This document shows, piece by piece, positions 1 through 6,083 of a stretch of 7,332 nucleotides of DNA (positions are counted from its first letter, which is position 1; each line of letters starts with the position of its first letter). The position numbers were made by a program, and so were the translations under genes. Source of the DNA: JALWSI01 sp964569095 [NCBI: uncultured Aquificales bacterium] (GTDB lineage: Bacteria > Thermosulfidibacterota > Thermosulfidibacteria > Thermosulfidibacterales); assembly GCA_964569095.1 (NCBI GenBank), contig CAZMTB010000160.1:1-7332 (forward strand). The letters are read 5' to 3'. The notes beneath the pieces are model-generated. The model was not told where the DNA came from. It made no database searches and saw only the letters and a list, made by a program, of their open reading frames with translations.

Positions 1-222
1 AAGACAGATCAATCTATACCTGCGATACAATCTCTCTGCTTGGCGATCCAGCTCCGATATGTTCTTGCTTGTCACTGACATAACCTGCACGGTGTAAAGT
101 TTCCCAGAAGAATCAACCTTTTTATCAACCACAGAAACGGGATTACTTGCAGCCAGAACCCCTCCAGACAGGAAACCTATCAGGGTTAAAACTCCAACCA
201 ACCATCCAATCCTATCTCTCAT
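1..222 (-). CDS. Exported SPOR-like domain protein, N-terminal part only
   Basis: This is the first 74 codons of a leftward gene cut by the window edge. Seen: the start ATG at 222-220 is preceded at 6 nt by a perfect AGGAGG (229-234). Residues 1-25 form a signal peptide, with a charged MRDR start, a hydrophobic core (IGWLVGVLTLIGFL) and a VLA-A cleavage site. From about residue 43 the sequence LYTVQVMSVTSKNISELDRQ resembles the opening beta strand and helix of SPOR domains (typical form YTVQVGSF...A..L...L). Known: SPOR domains bind denuded peptidoglycan at division sites. Inference: a periplasmic or secreted wall-binding protein; anything after residue 74 is unknown. Many codons end in T (GTT, GAT, TCT), unlike the C-rich wobble of the other genes here. 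The export signal is secure; the SPOR call rests on a short match. Confidence 0.7.
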   Translation of the reverse strand, partial: MRDRIGWLVGVLTLIGFLSGGVLAASNPVSVVDKKVDSSGKLYTVQVMSVTSKNISELDRQAERLYRRYRLICL

Positions 223-262
223 AGTCAGCCTCCTAAATAGTTCCTTCCTATTCTCCATTTTG

Positions 263-291
263 ATAATACCTCTATATTCTCTATTCGTCAA
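263..291 (-). promoter_or_regulatory. Sigma70-type promoter of the SPOR-like gene
   Basis: Reading leftward, a -35 TTGACG (286-291) is followed after exactly 17 nt by a -10 TATTAT (263-268). Each is one base off consensus. Transcription would start near 256, giving a leader of roughly 34 nt that contains the AGGAGG at 229-234. This is the best-matching promoter in the window. Confidence 0.7.
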
Positions 292-346
292 CAGGTTTTC
301 TTGAGTTTAGAGTAAAAATTTTCATCGGTATCTCCAACAAAACATC

Positions 347-362
347 CTCTAATAATTTAGAG
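347..362. repeat. Palindrome, possible operator (distal copy)
   Basis: CTCTAATAATTTAGAG has perfect 6-bp arms (CTCTAA/TTAGAG) around a 4-nt centre. It matches the palindrome at 532-547 at 11 of 16 positions, including all outer bases (CTCT...AGAG). The size and symmetry suit a dimeric transcription factor site. No regulator is identified. Confidence 0.35.
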
Positions 363-531
363 CGAGGTAAAATACTAAATCAAATATAAAAAAGTTAATA
401 TACACAATATATCGTATTCAGATAACAGGCAGTCAAAATATCTCGTGATCTCGTGGTTTTTTAGCCAAGTTTAACCAAGCAAAGGGGAATGACTCTCTAT
501 TCATAAGCTCTTACTCATTAAAAAACAATGG

Positions 532-547
532 CTCTTAATCTTAAGAG
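532..547. repeat. Palindrome, possible operator beside the operon promoter
   Basis: CTCTTAATCTTAAGAG has perfect 7-bp arms (CTCTTAA/TTAAGAG) around a TC centre. It ends one base before the -35 of the candidate promoter at 549-577, a position where a bound protein could act on transcription. It resembles the palindrome at 347-362, and a half-site CTCTTA occurs at 508-513. The regulatory role is inferred. Confidence 0.4.
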
Positions 548-548
548 G

Positions 549-577
549 TTGATATCATGAGTCAATCCAATTATTAC
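549..577 (+). promoter_or_regulatory. Candidate upstream promoter of the oxidase operon
   Basis: TTGATA (549-554), a 17-nt spacer and TATTAC (572-577) give about 4-5 of 6 matches in each box. Transcription would start near 584, leaving a leader of roughly 90 nt. It abuts the palindrome at 532-547. It competes with the closer candidate at 613-640. Confidence 0.35.
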
Positions 578-612
578 GACCAGAAATTTATGATAAGAAT
601 AATCATTACTGC

Positions 613-640
613 TTGAATATGCAGAGAATAGGGATATATT
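613..640 (+). promoter_or_regulatory. Candidate proximal promoter of the oxidase operon
   Basis: TTGAAT (613-618), a 16-nt spacer and TATATT (635-640) match sigma70 boxes at 4/6 and 5/6. Transcription would begin near 647, so the 13-nt leader motif at 648-660 would lie at the extreme 5' end of the mRNA, about 30 nt before the ATG. Confidence 0.4.
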
Positions 641-647
641 GGGTAGC

Positions 648-660
648 GTCCAAAATCCAA
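648..660 (+). promoter_or_regulatory. Leader motif shared with hemE (copy 1)
   Basis: GTCCAAAATCCAA sits 3 nt ahead of the AGGAGG of the first oxidase gene. The identical 13-mer occurs on the minus strand at 7237-7249, 5 nt ahead of the hemE ribosome binding site. It contains a short direct repeat (TCCAA, AA, TCCAA). Function is unknown; the shared position makes a leader-level role conceivable, but chance is not excluded. Confidence 0.25.
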
Positions 661-675
661 TATAGGAGGTGCTAC

Positions 676-2037
676 ATGTATCCACTCTTTGAGGTACCTG
701 TAGTGGGAGGGCCCATTCTCATCGCCCTCATAGCAGTTTTCCACATACTTCCTTGCCACCTGGCTACAGGGGCCTTCTGGATAACCTACTTTATCGAACG
801 GAAGGCCTACTCCGAGGGAAGGAGCGACTTGCTGGAGTTCCTCAAGAAGTACACCTTGTTTATCCTGATCTTCTGCTTCGTGACTGGCTCTATCACAGGG
901 GTGGGCATCTGGTTCGCATCGTCGGTGACCGCTCCCCGTGCCATCTCTGGACTTATACATAACTACGTGTGGGGATGGGCCACGGAATGGGTCTTCTTCA
1001 TCATCGAGATCGTCACCATCTACGTCTATTACTACACCTTTGAGAAGATATCCCCCAAGGCACACATGCGCATCGGCCTGCTTTACGCCATGGCTGCCTG
1101 GACGAGCATGGTGATAATCACCGGGATACTCGCATTCATGATGACCCCAGGTAAGTGGCCCGCCACGGGGGGATTCTTCGATGGCTTCTTCAACCAGACC
1201 TACTGGCCCCAGCTTCTCACCAGAACCGCCCTTATGTTCGTAATCGGCGGCATGTTTGGACTGGTGGTAGCCCCCTTCGTGAGCAGCAGCTCTGCCAGGG
1301 AGACCGTCACCCGCACCTCTGCCAAGTGGGTTATTGGAGGCGCGGTATTCACCGCCCTCTTTGCCACCTGGTACTTCTTCAAGATCCCAGAGTCTGCCAG
1401 GGAGCTTATCATCTCAGGATATCCCTACCTGAAGACCATGGGCATAGTGGCAATCGTATCCCTATCCCTGGTAACCCTTTTCGCCCTTCTTTGGGCAATT
1501 CCTAAACCCCTCACCCTGAACCCCGTAGCCTCTGTCTTGATGGTGGTGATACTCTTTGCAGGCATAGGGGGCTTTGAGAGCATACGAGAGATAGTGCGCC
1601 GCCCCTACCTTATCCCCCAATACATGTACAGCAACCAGATAATAGGCCACGACATACCCGCCAAAGGGGTTAAGGCCGAGTCAGAGCTGATAAACGAAGA
1701 GGGATTCCTGAATTACGCCAGGTTCGTTCCCGAAGGATTACGGAAGATAACCGAGACCAACTACCTGGACGCAGGCAGGGTTATCGCCAAGTACCAGTGC
1801 ATGAGCTGCCACACCTTCTCTCCCGACGGGCGTCTATCCCTCCAAAAGCTACTTGGTAACATGGGATTGGAAGCCCCAGACGAGGTGGCAGACCTTCTCG
1901 ACTCTCTGGGAGACTACCCCTACATGCCTCCCTTCATGGGTACTGAGGTGGAAAAGCGGGCCACTGCCGCCTACCTCGCCAAACTGGCGTCTCCCGACGC
2001 CGAGATAGACCCAAAGTGGGTAGTAGAAGGTGAATAA
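676..2037 (+). CDS. bd-oxidase subunit I-like protein with C-terminal cytochrome c
   Basis: 453 residues. The start at 676 is chosen because AGGAGG (664-669) precedes it at 6 nt; an upstream in-frame TTG at 613 lacks such a site. About eight membrane helices span residues 10-300. H23 (VFHILPCHLATG) lines up with heme ligand H19 of E. coli CydA. Thr74 (GSITG) and E104 keep the spacing of CydA T69 and E99, and E111 is one residue off E107. REIVRRPYL (304-312) recalls the CydA AEYGRQPW segment around E445. There is no His at the H186 position (T182/R183) and no long Q loop. In place of CydA helix 9, the tail (about 361-440) is a class I cytochrome c domain with CMSCH at 375-379 and a likely distal Met in YMPPFMG (417 or 421). 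With eight helices and CydA-like N-out topology, this domain would be periplasmic. Inference: electron-entry subunit of a cytochrome c-linked bd-superfamily oxidase; O2 reduction is unproven. Confidence 0.8.
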   Translation: MYPLFEVPVVGGPILIALIAVFHILPCHLATGAFWITYFIERKAYSEGRSDLLEFLKKYTLFILIFCFVTGSITGVGIWFASSVTAPRAISGLIHNYVWGWATEWVFFIIEIVTIYVYYYTFEKISPKAHMRIGLLYAMAAWTSMVIITGILAFMMTPGKWPATGGFFDGFFNQTYWPQLLTRTALMFVIGGMFGLVVAPFVSSSSARETVTRTSAKWVIGGAVFTALFATWYFFKIPESARELIISGYPYLKTMGIVAIVSLSLVTLFALLWAIPKPLTLNPVASVLMVVILFAGIGGFESIREIVRRPYLIPQYMYSNQIIGHDIPAKGVKAESELINEEGFLNYARFVPEGLRKITETNYLDAGRVIAKYQCMSCHTFSPDGRLSLQKLLGNMGLEAPDEVADLLDSLGDYPYMPPFMGTEVEKRATAAYLAKLASPDAEIDPKWVVEGE

Positions 2038-2049
2038 GGAGGAATCGCT

Positions 2050-3162
2050 ATGAACGAGATGGCAACTGTCCTGAACAGCATGAGAGACCCCATGGGGGTG
2101 CCCTTCTATCCCTGGATGTTCCAAGGGCTGATGGTACTAACCTTTGCCCTACACATCATCTTCGTCAACCTGGTGGTTGGAGGTGCATCACTGGCCATGT
2201 ACGGTCACCTGAAAGGAGAACCCAACTGGAAGAGGCTATCAGCCACACTGGCCCGGGCATCAACGGTCAACCTATCCCTTGCCATCGTACTGGGAGTTGC
2301 TCCCCTGCTCTTCGTCCAGGTAATCTACGATCCCTTCTGGTACTTCTCAAACGTACTCTCGGGCTGGTGGGCAATGGGATTTCTGCTCTTCATCTGCATA
2401 GCCTTCCTCTCCCTCTACGTCTTCTACCTCAAACGAGGCGAAACCATAGAGGGATACGGGTTTTTCGGAGCCATAGCCCTGGCCATGCTCCTTCTCACGG
2501 CCATCACCATAAGCGCCCTGACGGTGCAGTCCCTCCACCCAGAGAAGTGGAACAGCTGGTATCTGGTAGGCAAGCAGATGAACACTGCGGGAACGGGGCT
2601 ACACGCCCTAAACCTGCCCCGCCTGCTACACTTCATCGTACCCTCCTTCGCCATCACGGGTATCTTCATGATGCTCTACTCCTGGTACTTCGAGCCCCGA
2701 AGAGACTTCGATCCCGTTTACCTTGAATGGGTGGGCAAGGCCGGTGCCAAACTGGCCCTATACGCAACGCTCCTACAGGCCGTCGTAGGCGTGTGGTGGT
2801 TGCTAACCCTGCCCAAGGACCTGGAGTTTTTAACCAATCCCGCCTTTCTCGGTGGAGCGGCCCTGGGGATAGTTACGCTATTCATCCTGATGATGGCCCA
2901 AAAGAATCCACAGAAACAGGCCATACCCGCTGCCTTGGTGGCCTTCCTCGCGGTGCTGGGAATGTCAATAACCCGAGAGGTTCTCAGAATGTCATACCTC
3001 GAAAAGTTCAACTACAGCATCTACACCTACAAGCTGAACCTCGACTGGGGAAGCACGGCCCTATTCTTTGCCACCTTCGTGATGGGGCTACTGGTGATCT
3101 CCTACCCCATAATAATCGCCTTCAAACTGGGCAGGGGCGTTGACGTAACGGGAGGTGAATGA
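2050..3162 (+). CDS. Second bd-oxidase subunit I-like membrane protein (CydA-type partner)
   Basis: 370 residues. The start at 2050 follows AGGAGG (2037-2042, overlapping the previous stop) at 7 nt, and the gap to the upstream gene is 12 nt, so the two are co-transcribed. About nine membrane helices are visible. H35 in LHIIFVNLVVGG aligns with CydA H19. LGVAPLLFVQ (81-90) matches the CydA GVATG region but carries no Glu where E74, E99 and E107 are expected. RLLHFIVPSFAITG (191-204) aligns with the CydA KFVHTVASGYVTG segment and keeps its heme His as H194. TREVLRMSYL (308-317) parallels REIVRRPYL of the first subunit. It therefore looks like a CydA paralogue rather than CydB, forming a heterodimer of two CydA-type chains. 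No Q loop and no c-type heme motif are present. Which hemes it binds cannot be read from sequence. Confidence 0.78.
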   Translation: MNEMATVLNSMRDPMGVPFYPWMFQGLMVLTFALHIIFVNLVVGGASLAMYGHLKGEPNWKRLSATLARASTVNLSLAIVLGVAPLLFVQVIYDPFWYFSNVLSGWWAMGFLLFICIAFLSLYVFYLKRGETIEGYGFFGAIALAMLLLTAITISALTVQSLHPEKWNSWYLVGKQMNTAGTGLHALNLPRLLHFIVPSFAITGIFMMLYSWYFEPRRDFDPVYLEWVGKAGAKLALYATLLQAVVGVWWLLTLPKDLEFLTNPAFLGGAALGIVTLFILMMAQKNPQKQAIPAALVAFLAVLGMSITREVLRMSYLEKFNYSIYTYKLNLDWGSTALFFATFVMGLLVISYPIIIAFKLGRGVDVTGGE

Positions 3163-3266
3163 TGGAGAAGCTCGGCAAACTCGCATTGGGACTCATGGTA
3201 GCCTGGGTAGTGGTGGTGGGAGGCTACGGTCTCATCCTCACCATAAAGAACGGGATGCTCTTCTGA
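3162..3266 (+). CDS. 34-residue single-helix membrane protein, CydX-like by position
   Basis: The ATG at 3162 overlaps the TGA of the previous gene by one base and has GGAGG (3151-3155) 6 nt upstream. The adjacent in-frame ATG at 3159 would add one Met but sits only 3 nt from the GGAGG. The product begins MEKLGKLALGLMVAW and ends TIKNGMLF, with one hydrophobic helix at about residues 8-28 and Lys at both ends. Known: bd-type oxidases often carry a third subunit of about 30-40 residues with a single helix (CydX, CbdX, CydS, CydH), encoded at the operon end. Inference: this is the equivalent small subunit, helping assembly or covering a heme face. No residue-level homology to CydX is claimed. 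The close translational coupling and good ribosome site argue that it is real. Confidence 0.7.
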   Translation: MEKLGKLALGLMVAWVVVVGGYGLILTIKNGMLF

Positions 3267-3275
3267 AATAGCAAC

Positions 3276-3302
3276 GAGGGGGGAGGTCAATCCTCCCTCC
3301 TC
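3276..3302. terminator. GC-rich hairpin between convergent operons
   Basis: An 11-bp stem (3276-3286 with 3292-3302, one G-T wobble) closes a 5-nt loop, TCAAT. It begins 9 nt after the small-subunit stop. The loop contains the rsmB stop codon, and the right arm encodes the last rsmB residues. No run of T follows on either strand, so it is an imperfect intrinsic terminator. It may act in both directions or simply stabilise 3' ends. Confidence 0.5.
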
Positions 3303-4669
3303 ATCCTTGCAATGAAGAAACCGTCTGCGTTGAGCATGTGGGGAGCCACGAAGAGGGTCCCCTCGCCAAGAGATGCCCTCTCCCGAAAGGGCTCGGGGAG
3401 AAAGGGCAAAAGGTCGTCTGGCACAAACCCTGGAGCCAACTTCAAGAATCTCCTGATCACATCCTCCCCCTCCTCCGGCTCCGTGCTGCAAACGCTGTAA
3501 ACCAGTACCCCCCCTTTCTTAACGAGAGGAGCAACCGCCCTCAGAATACCCAGCTGGTTCTCCGAGTAAAGATGGAGATCGCTGCTCTTTCTACGCCACC
3601 TTATCTCCGGGTGTCTCCTTATCACACCAAGGTCAGAGCAAGGGGCATCCACCAGCACCCTGTGGAAATCCCGCTTGGACTCCACCAACCCAGATGCCAC
3701 CTCCCTGATGTCACCTCGTACGAGCCTCACCCCCTCCACCCCCCAGCGGGAGCACGTCTCCCGCAACGTCTCGAACCTTGCGGGGTCCCTCTCCACGGCC
3801 AGAACCTCTCCTCTCCCCTCCATCTTGGTGGCAATGTGGGTGGTCTTGATACCCGGGGCCGCACAGCAATCGAGAATCGACTCTCCGGACCTCGGATCCA
3901 GCACCATGGTCACCAACCACGAAGAGACGTCTTGGGGCAGGAATAGTCCCTCTTGAAAGAGGGAAACCCTGGTGATGTTTACGGGGGTTAGCACCACAAG
4001 CATCTCTGGACTGATGGGGTGGAGCATACACTCAATATCAAGCTCCCTCATGCGCTTCCTCAGCTCCTTGGCAGAGATCCTGCCGGTGTTCACTCTGATG
4101 GAGAAGGGCGCCTTTCTGCAGTTCGCCCGGCAAAGGGCAACCGTCTCCCTAACCCCCCACCTCTTCAGCCACCTTCTAACCAACCAGCGGGGGTGAGAAT
4201 AGCCAACGAAGAGGGCATCTTCGGCATCGTCCATGTGGCCAACGTGGGGATACGGGGCCCTCGACATCTCCCTGAGCACCCCGTTAAGTATGGGCTTGTA
4301 CCTTGAGGGAGCCACGTTGGGACGAAAAAGCTTCACGGTCTCGTTCACAGCGGCGTAGAAGGGAATTCTATCCAGCATAACTATCTGGTAAGCCCCCATG
4401 AGCATCAAGACCCTCACGGGCAGAGGCGCCTTGTAGTAGCCAGAGAAGTGGTTTGAGACTATCCACTCCAGTCTCGCCTTCCATTGAACCACTCCCAGCA
4501 CGAGCTGGCGTAATAACCCTTTAGAGGCCCCCTCAACCTGGAACCTATCCTCCGCCTGGGCAAGGGCCTCGTGAAGGTTGGCCCTTTGGGGACCAAGGGC
4601 CTTCAAGAGAATGTCGAAGGCGATCTCCCTCTCTCGGCGAAGCAGCTTTGCATCAGACGGTCTGGGCAA
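3287..4669 (-). CDS. rsmB: 16S rRNA (cytosine-5) methyltransferase RsmB
   Basis: 460 residues, close to the usual RsmB size of about 430-450. It transfers a methyl group from SAM to C5 of cytosine 967 (E. coli numbering) of 16S rRNA in the cytoplasm. Residues about 10-140 form the NusB-like RNA-binding domain. The catalytic half has the SAM motif ILDCCAAPGIKTT (265-277), motif IV VDAPCSDLGVIRRHPEIRW (340-358) with C344, and motif VI VYSVCSTEPEE (390-400) with nucleophile C394. The start is a TTG at 4669-4667. GAGGGAG lies 6 nt upstream, an in-frame TGA lies a few codons further, and no ATG precedes the conserved region. A nearby ATG (4674-4672) is in another frame. It follows lgt by 76 nt on the same strand, probably in one transcript. 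A related m5C methyltransferase is possible, but the NusB-like domain favours RsmB. Confidence 0.93.
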   Translation of the reverse strand: MPRPSDAKLLRREREIAFDILLKALGPQRANLHEALAQAEDRFQVEGASKGLLRQLVLGVVQWKARLEWIVSNHFSGYYKAPLPVRVLMLMGAYQIVMLDRIPFYAAVNETVKLFRPNVAPSRYKPILNGVLREMSRAPYPHVGHMDDAEDALFVGYSHPRWLVRRWLKRWGVRETVALCRANCRKAPFSIRVNTGRISAKELRKRMRELDIECMLHPISPEMLVVLTPVNITRVSLFQEGLFLPQDVSSWLVTMVLDPRSGESILDCCAAPGIKTTHIATKMEGRGEVLAVERDPARFETLRETCSRWGVEGVRLVRGDIREVASGLVESKRDFHRVLVDAPCSDLGVIRRHPEIRWRRKSSDLHLYSENQLGILRAVAPLVKKGGVLVYSVCSTEPEEGEDVIRRFLKLAPGFVPDDLLPFLPEPFRERASLGEGTLFVAPHMLNADGFFIARMRRED

Positions 4670-4745
4670 CTCATACTCCCTCTTTCAAGGTTTTTTGAAC
4701 CAAAGGGTACAATAACCTCGCCAATCTTCCACTTCAACCAGAAAG

Positions 4746-5549
4746 CTACCCTCTCGGTTCCCTTCGACCATCTGGAAGCTCTCTACTCAAGTAGAGAAAG
4801 AGCAGCACCCCGCACGCCACCATGAAGAAGGAGAGCACCTGACCCATGGTGAAGGGACCCAGAACGAATCCGAGCTGGGGATCGGGTTCCCGGAAGAACT
4901 CCACGAAGAACCTGATGGCGCCGTACCCCACGATGAAGGCCGCCAATAGCCCTCCCCTGGGCAGGTCTCTCTTCCTGAGCAGCCACAGGAGCAGGAAGAG
5001 AACGGGCCCCTCCAGAACCGCCTCGTAGAGCTGGGAGGGGTGCCTTGGCAAGGGTCCCCCACCAGGAAAGACCATGGCCCAAGGCACGGTGGTCACCCTT
5101 CCAAAGAGCTCCCCGTTAATGAAGTTGCCTATTCTGCCCAGGCCCAAACCAGGAGGGGTTGCCACCGCCGCGTAATCGGCTATCCGCCAAAGAGAGACGC
5201 CTCTCCTCCTCGCAAACAACGCCCCTGCCAAGACCGTGCCGATGAGCCCACCGTGAAAGGACATGCCCCCGTGCCAGAAGGCCAACACCTCCGCAGGATG
5301 GTGAAGGTAGTAAGGGAGATTGTAGAAGAGAACGTACCCCAGGCGTCCTCCCAGCAAGACGCCAAATATGAGGTAGAAGAGCAGATCCTCCACGTCCTGA
5401 GAGGAGAGGGTTCCGTCGTCCTCCTTGGCCATCCTCTTCATTATGAGGAGACCCAGGATAAAACCCAACACGTACATGGTACCGTACCACCTCACCTGGA
5501 GGGGACCTACTCTCACGATCACTGGGTCTATTCTGGGATAGGCAAGCAT
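4746..5549 (-). CDS. lgt: Phosphatidylglycerol-prolipoprotein diacylglyceryl transferase
   Basis: 267 residues, the normal length. Lgt is an inner-membrane enzyme that moves diacylglycerol from phosphatidylglycerol to the lipobox cysteine of prolipoproteins, the first step of lipoprotein maturation. Visible landmarks: IDPVIVRVGPLQVRWYG (7-23), GGRLGYVLFYN (67-77), MSFHGGLIG (96-104) with the conserved His H99, the signature GLGRIGNFINGELFGR (136-151) with R139, N142, N145 and E147, RHPSQLYEA (169-177), and YGAIRFFVEFFREPD (209-223) with R213 and E217. About seven hydrophobic segments run through the protein. The ATG at 5549 is fixed by the conserved N-terminus and by an in-frame TAG upstream. 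No clear Shine-Dalgarno precedes it, which is odd among these genes. It diverges from rpsT across 128 bp and precedes rsmB. Confidence 0.97.
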   Translation of the reverse strand: MLAYPRIDPVIVRVGPLQVRWYGTMYVLGFILGLLIMKRMAKEDDGTLSSQDVEDLLFYLIFGVLLGGRLGYVLFYNLPYYLHHPAEVLAFWHGGMSFHGGLIGTVLAGALFARRRGVSLWRIADYAAVATPPGLGLGRIGNFINGELFGRVTTVPWAMVFPGGGPLPRHPSQLYEAVLEGPVLFLLLWLLRKRDLPRGGLLAAFIVGYGAIRFFVEFFREPDPQLGFVLGPFTMGQVLSFFMVACGVLLFLYLSRELPDGRREPRG

Positions 5550-5608
5550 GGCGAAGTTAATGGCAGAATCGGGGCCGTCGTGTAAAGTACAAATCTACCC
5601 AGTTGCTG

Positions 5609-5637
5609 TTGACAAGCCCCAGGTGGCATGGCATACG
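5609..5637 (+). promoter_or_regulatory. Candidate rpsT promoter
   Basis: A perfect -35 TTGACA (5609-5614) is followed after 17 nt by CATACG (5632-5637), a weak -10 with 3 of 6 matches. The start would fall near 5644, about 34 nt ahead of the rpsT ATG. Confidence 0.45.
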
Positions 5638-5677
5638 GGCCTCGCCATCTTTGAGGAGAGGAGGAGATTACCGAAGA

Positions 5678-5965
5678 ATGCCAAACATCAAATCGGCCAT
5701 TAAGAGGGCCAGACAGAACGAGAAACGCCGTTTGAGAAACAAGGCCTGGAAGAGCAGGGTGAAGACCGAAACCAAGAAGGTGCTAATGGCACTGGAAGAG
5801 GGGAAGGAAGAACAAGAGGTGAGAGCGCTTCTGCGCAACGCCCTGAGAATGATAGACAAGGTAGGTTCAAAGGGCGTATTTCACAAGAGAACGGTGGCCC
5901 GCAAAAAGTCGCGGCTCGCCCGCCACGTGAACTCCGCCTTGGCGGCACGCCAAGAGCAAGAATAA
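5678..5965 (+). CDS. rpsT: Small ribosomal subunit protein bS20
   Basis: 95 residues, slightly longer than E. coli S20 (87). It binds 16S rRNA in the body of the 30S subunit and helps early assembly. The family opening MPNIKSAIKRARQNEKRRLRN, the Lys/Arg-rich helices, and the late segment GVFHKRTVARKKSRLARHVN (70-89) are typical. The ATG at 5678 is set by the MPNIKSA start; the frame stays open upstream to 5603, but that extension is not S20-like. The purine-rich GGAGGAG at 5660-5666 is unusually far upstream (11-13 nt), and the intervening GAAG (5673-5676) is too close. Known: S20 represses its own translation in E. coli; whether that holds here cannot be seen. The gene stands alone between divergent lgt and convergent hemE, as rpsT often does. 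Confidence 0.96.
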   Translation: MPNIKSAIKRARQNEKRRLRNKAWKSRVKTETKKVLMALEEGKEEQEVRALLRNALRMIDKVGSKGVFHKRTVARKKSRLARHVNSALAARQEQE

Positions 5966-5981
5966 GCCTACCAAGAAGCCT

Positions 5982-6018
5982 GGCACCCCTTGGGCAATAT
6001 CGTCCGCCAAGGGGTGCC
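5982..6018 (+). terminator. Perfect 12-bp hairpin downstream of rpsT
   Basis: GGCACCCCTTGG (5982-5993) is exactly complementary to CCAAGGGGTGCC (6007-6018), with a 13-nt loop. It starts 17 nt after the rpsT stop. No T-run follows on the plus strand, so it is either an imperfect terminator or a 3'-end stabilising structure. Confidence 0.5.
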
Positions 6019-6083
6019 CTTGGAACTTGAGAAAGGGATAAGGGAAGAGGGGGTTCACAGCCCGAGGAGAGTTAAGACCTCCC

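Larger units (their letters stand above)
223..675. other. AT-rich divergent intergenic region
   Basis: About 450 nt without a convincing gene lies between the leftward SPOR-like gene and the rightward oxidase operon, and it is clearly richer in A+T than the genes around it. It holds the leftward promoter at 263-291, two palindromes at 347-362 and 532-547, a perfect 8-bp tandem repeat (ATCTCGTG twice, 440-455), and two candidate rightward promoters at 549-577 and 613-640. No tRNA or clear structured RNA was recognised. It is most likely a regulatory region serving both divergent transcripts. Confidence 0.6.

Noticed and set aside
549-566. FNR- or CRP-type box in TTGATATCATGAGTCAA
   Set aside because: The half-sites TTGAT and GTCAA are 7 nt apart rather than 4, one half is imperfect, and the CRP pattern does not fit. 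Overlapping small palindromes explain the look.
613-675. N-terminal extension of the first oxidase subunit from a TTG at 613 (21 more residues)
   Set aside because: There is no ribosome site at the TTG, the added residues are not hydrophobic or conserved-looking, and a strong AGGAGG points to the ATG at 676. The stretch also holds a candidate promoter.
3338-3946. A 202-codon plus-strand frame opposite rsmB
   Set aside because: Antisense to the catalytic half of rsmB; composition is low-quality, with no domain or ribosome site.
4670-4745. Hairpin in the lgt-rsmB gap that could hide the rsmB ribosome site (GGTT CAAAA AACC with imperfect outer pairing)
   Set aside because: Only 4 bp pair cleanly, and the outer pairs need bulges; too weak to call.
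5603-5677. Extended N-terminus for S20
   Set aside because: The family begins MPNIKSA at 5678, and the extension would include the -35 region of the likely promoter.
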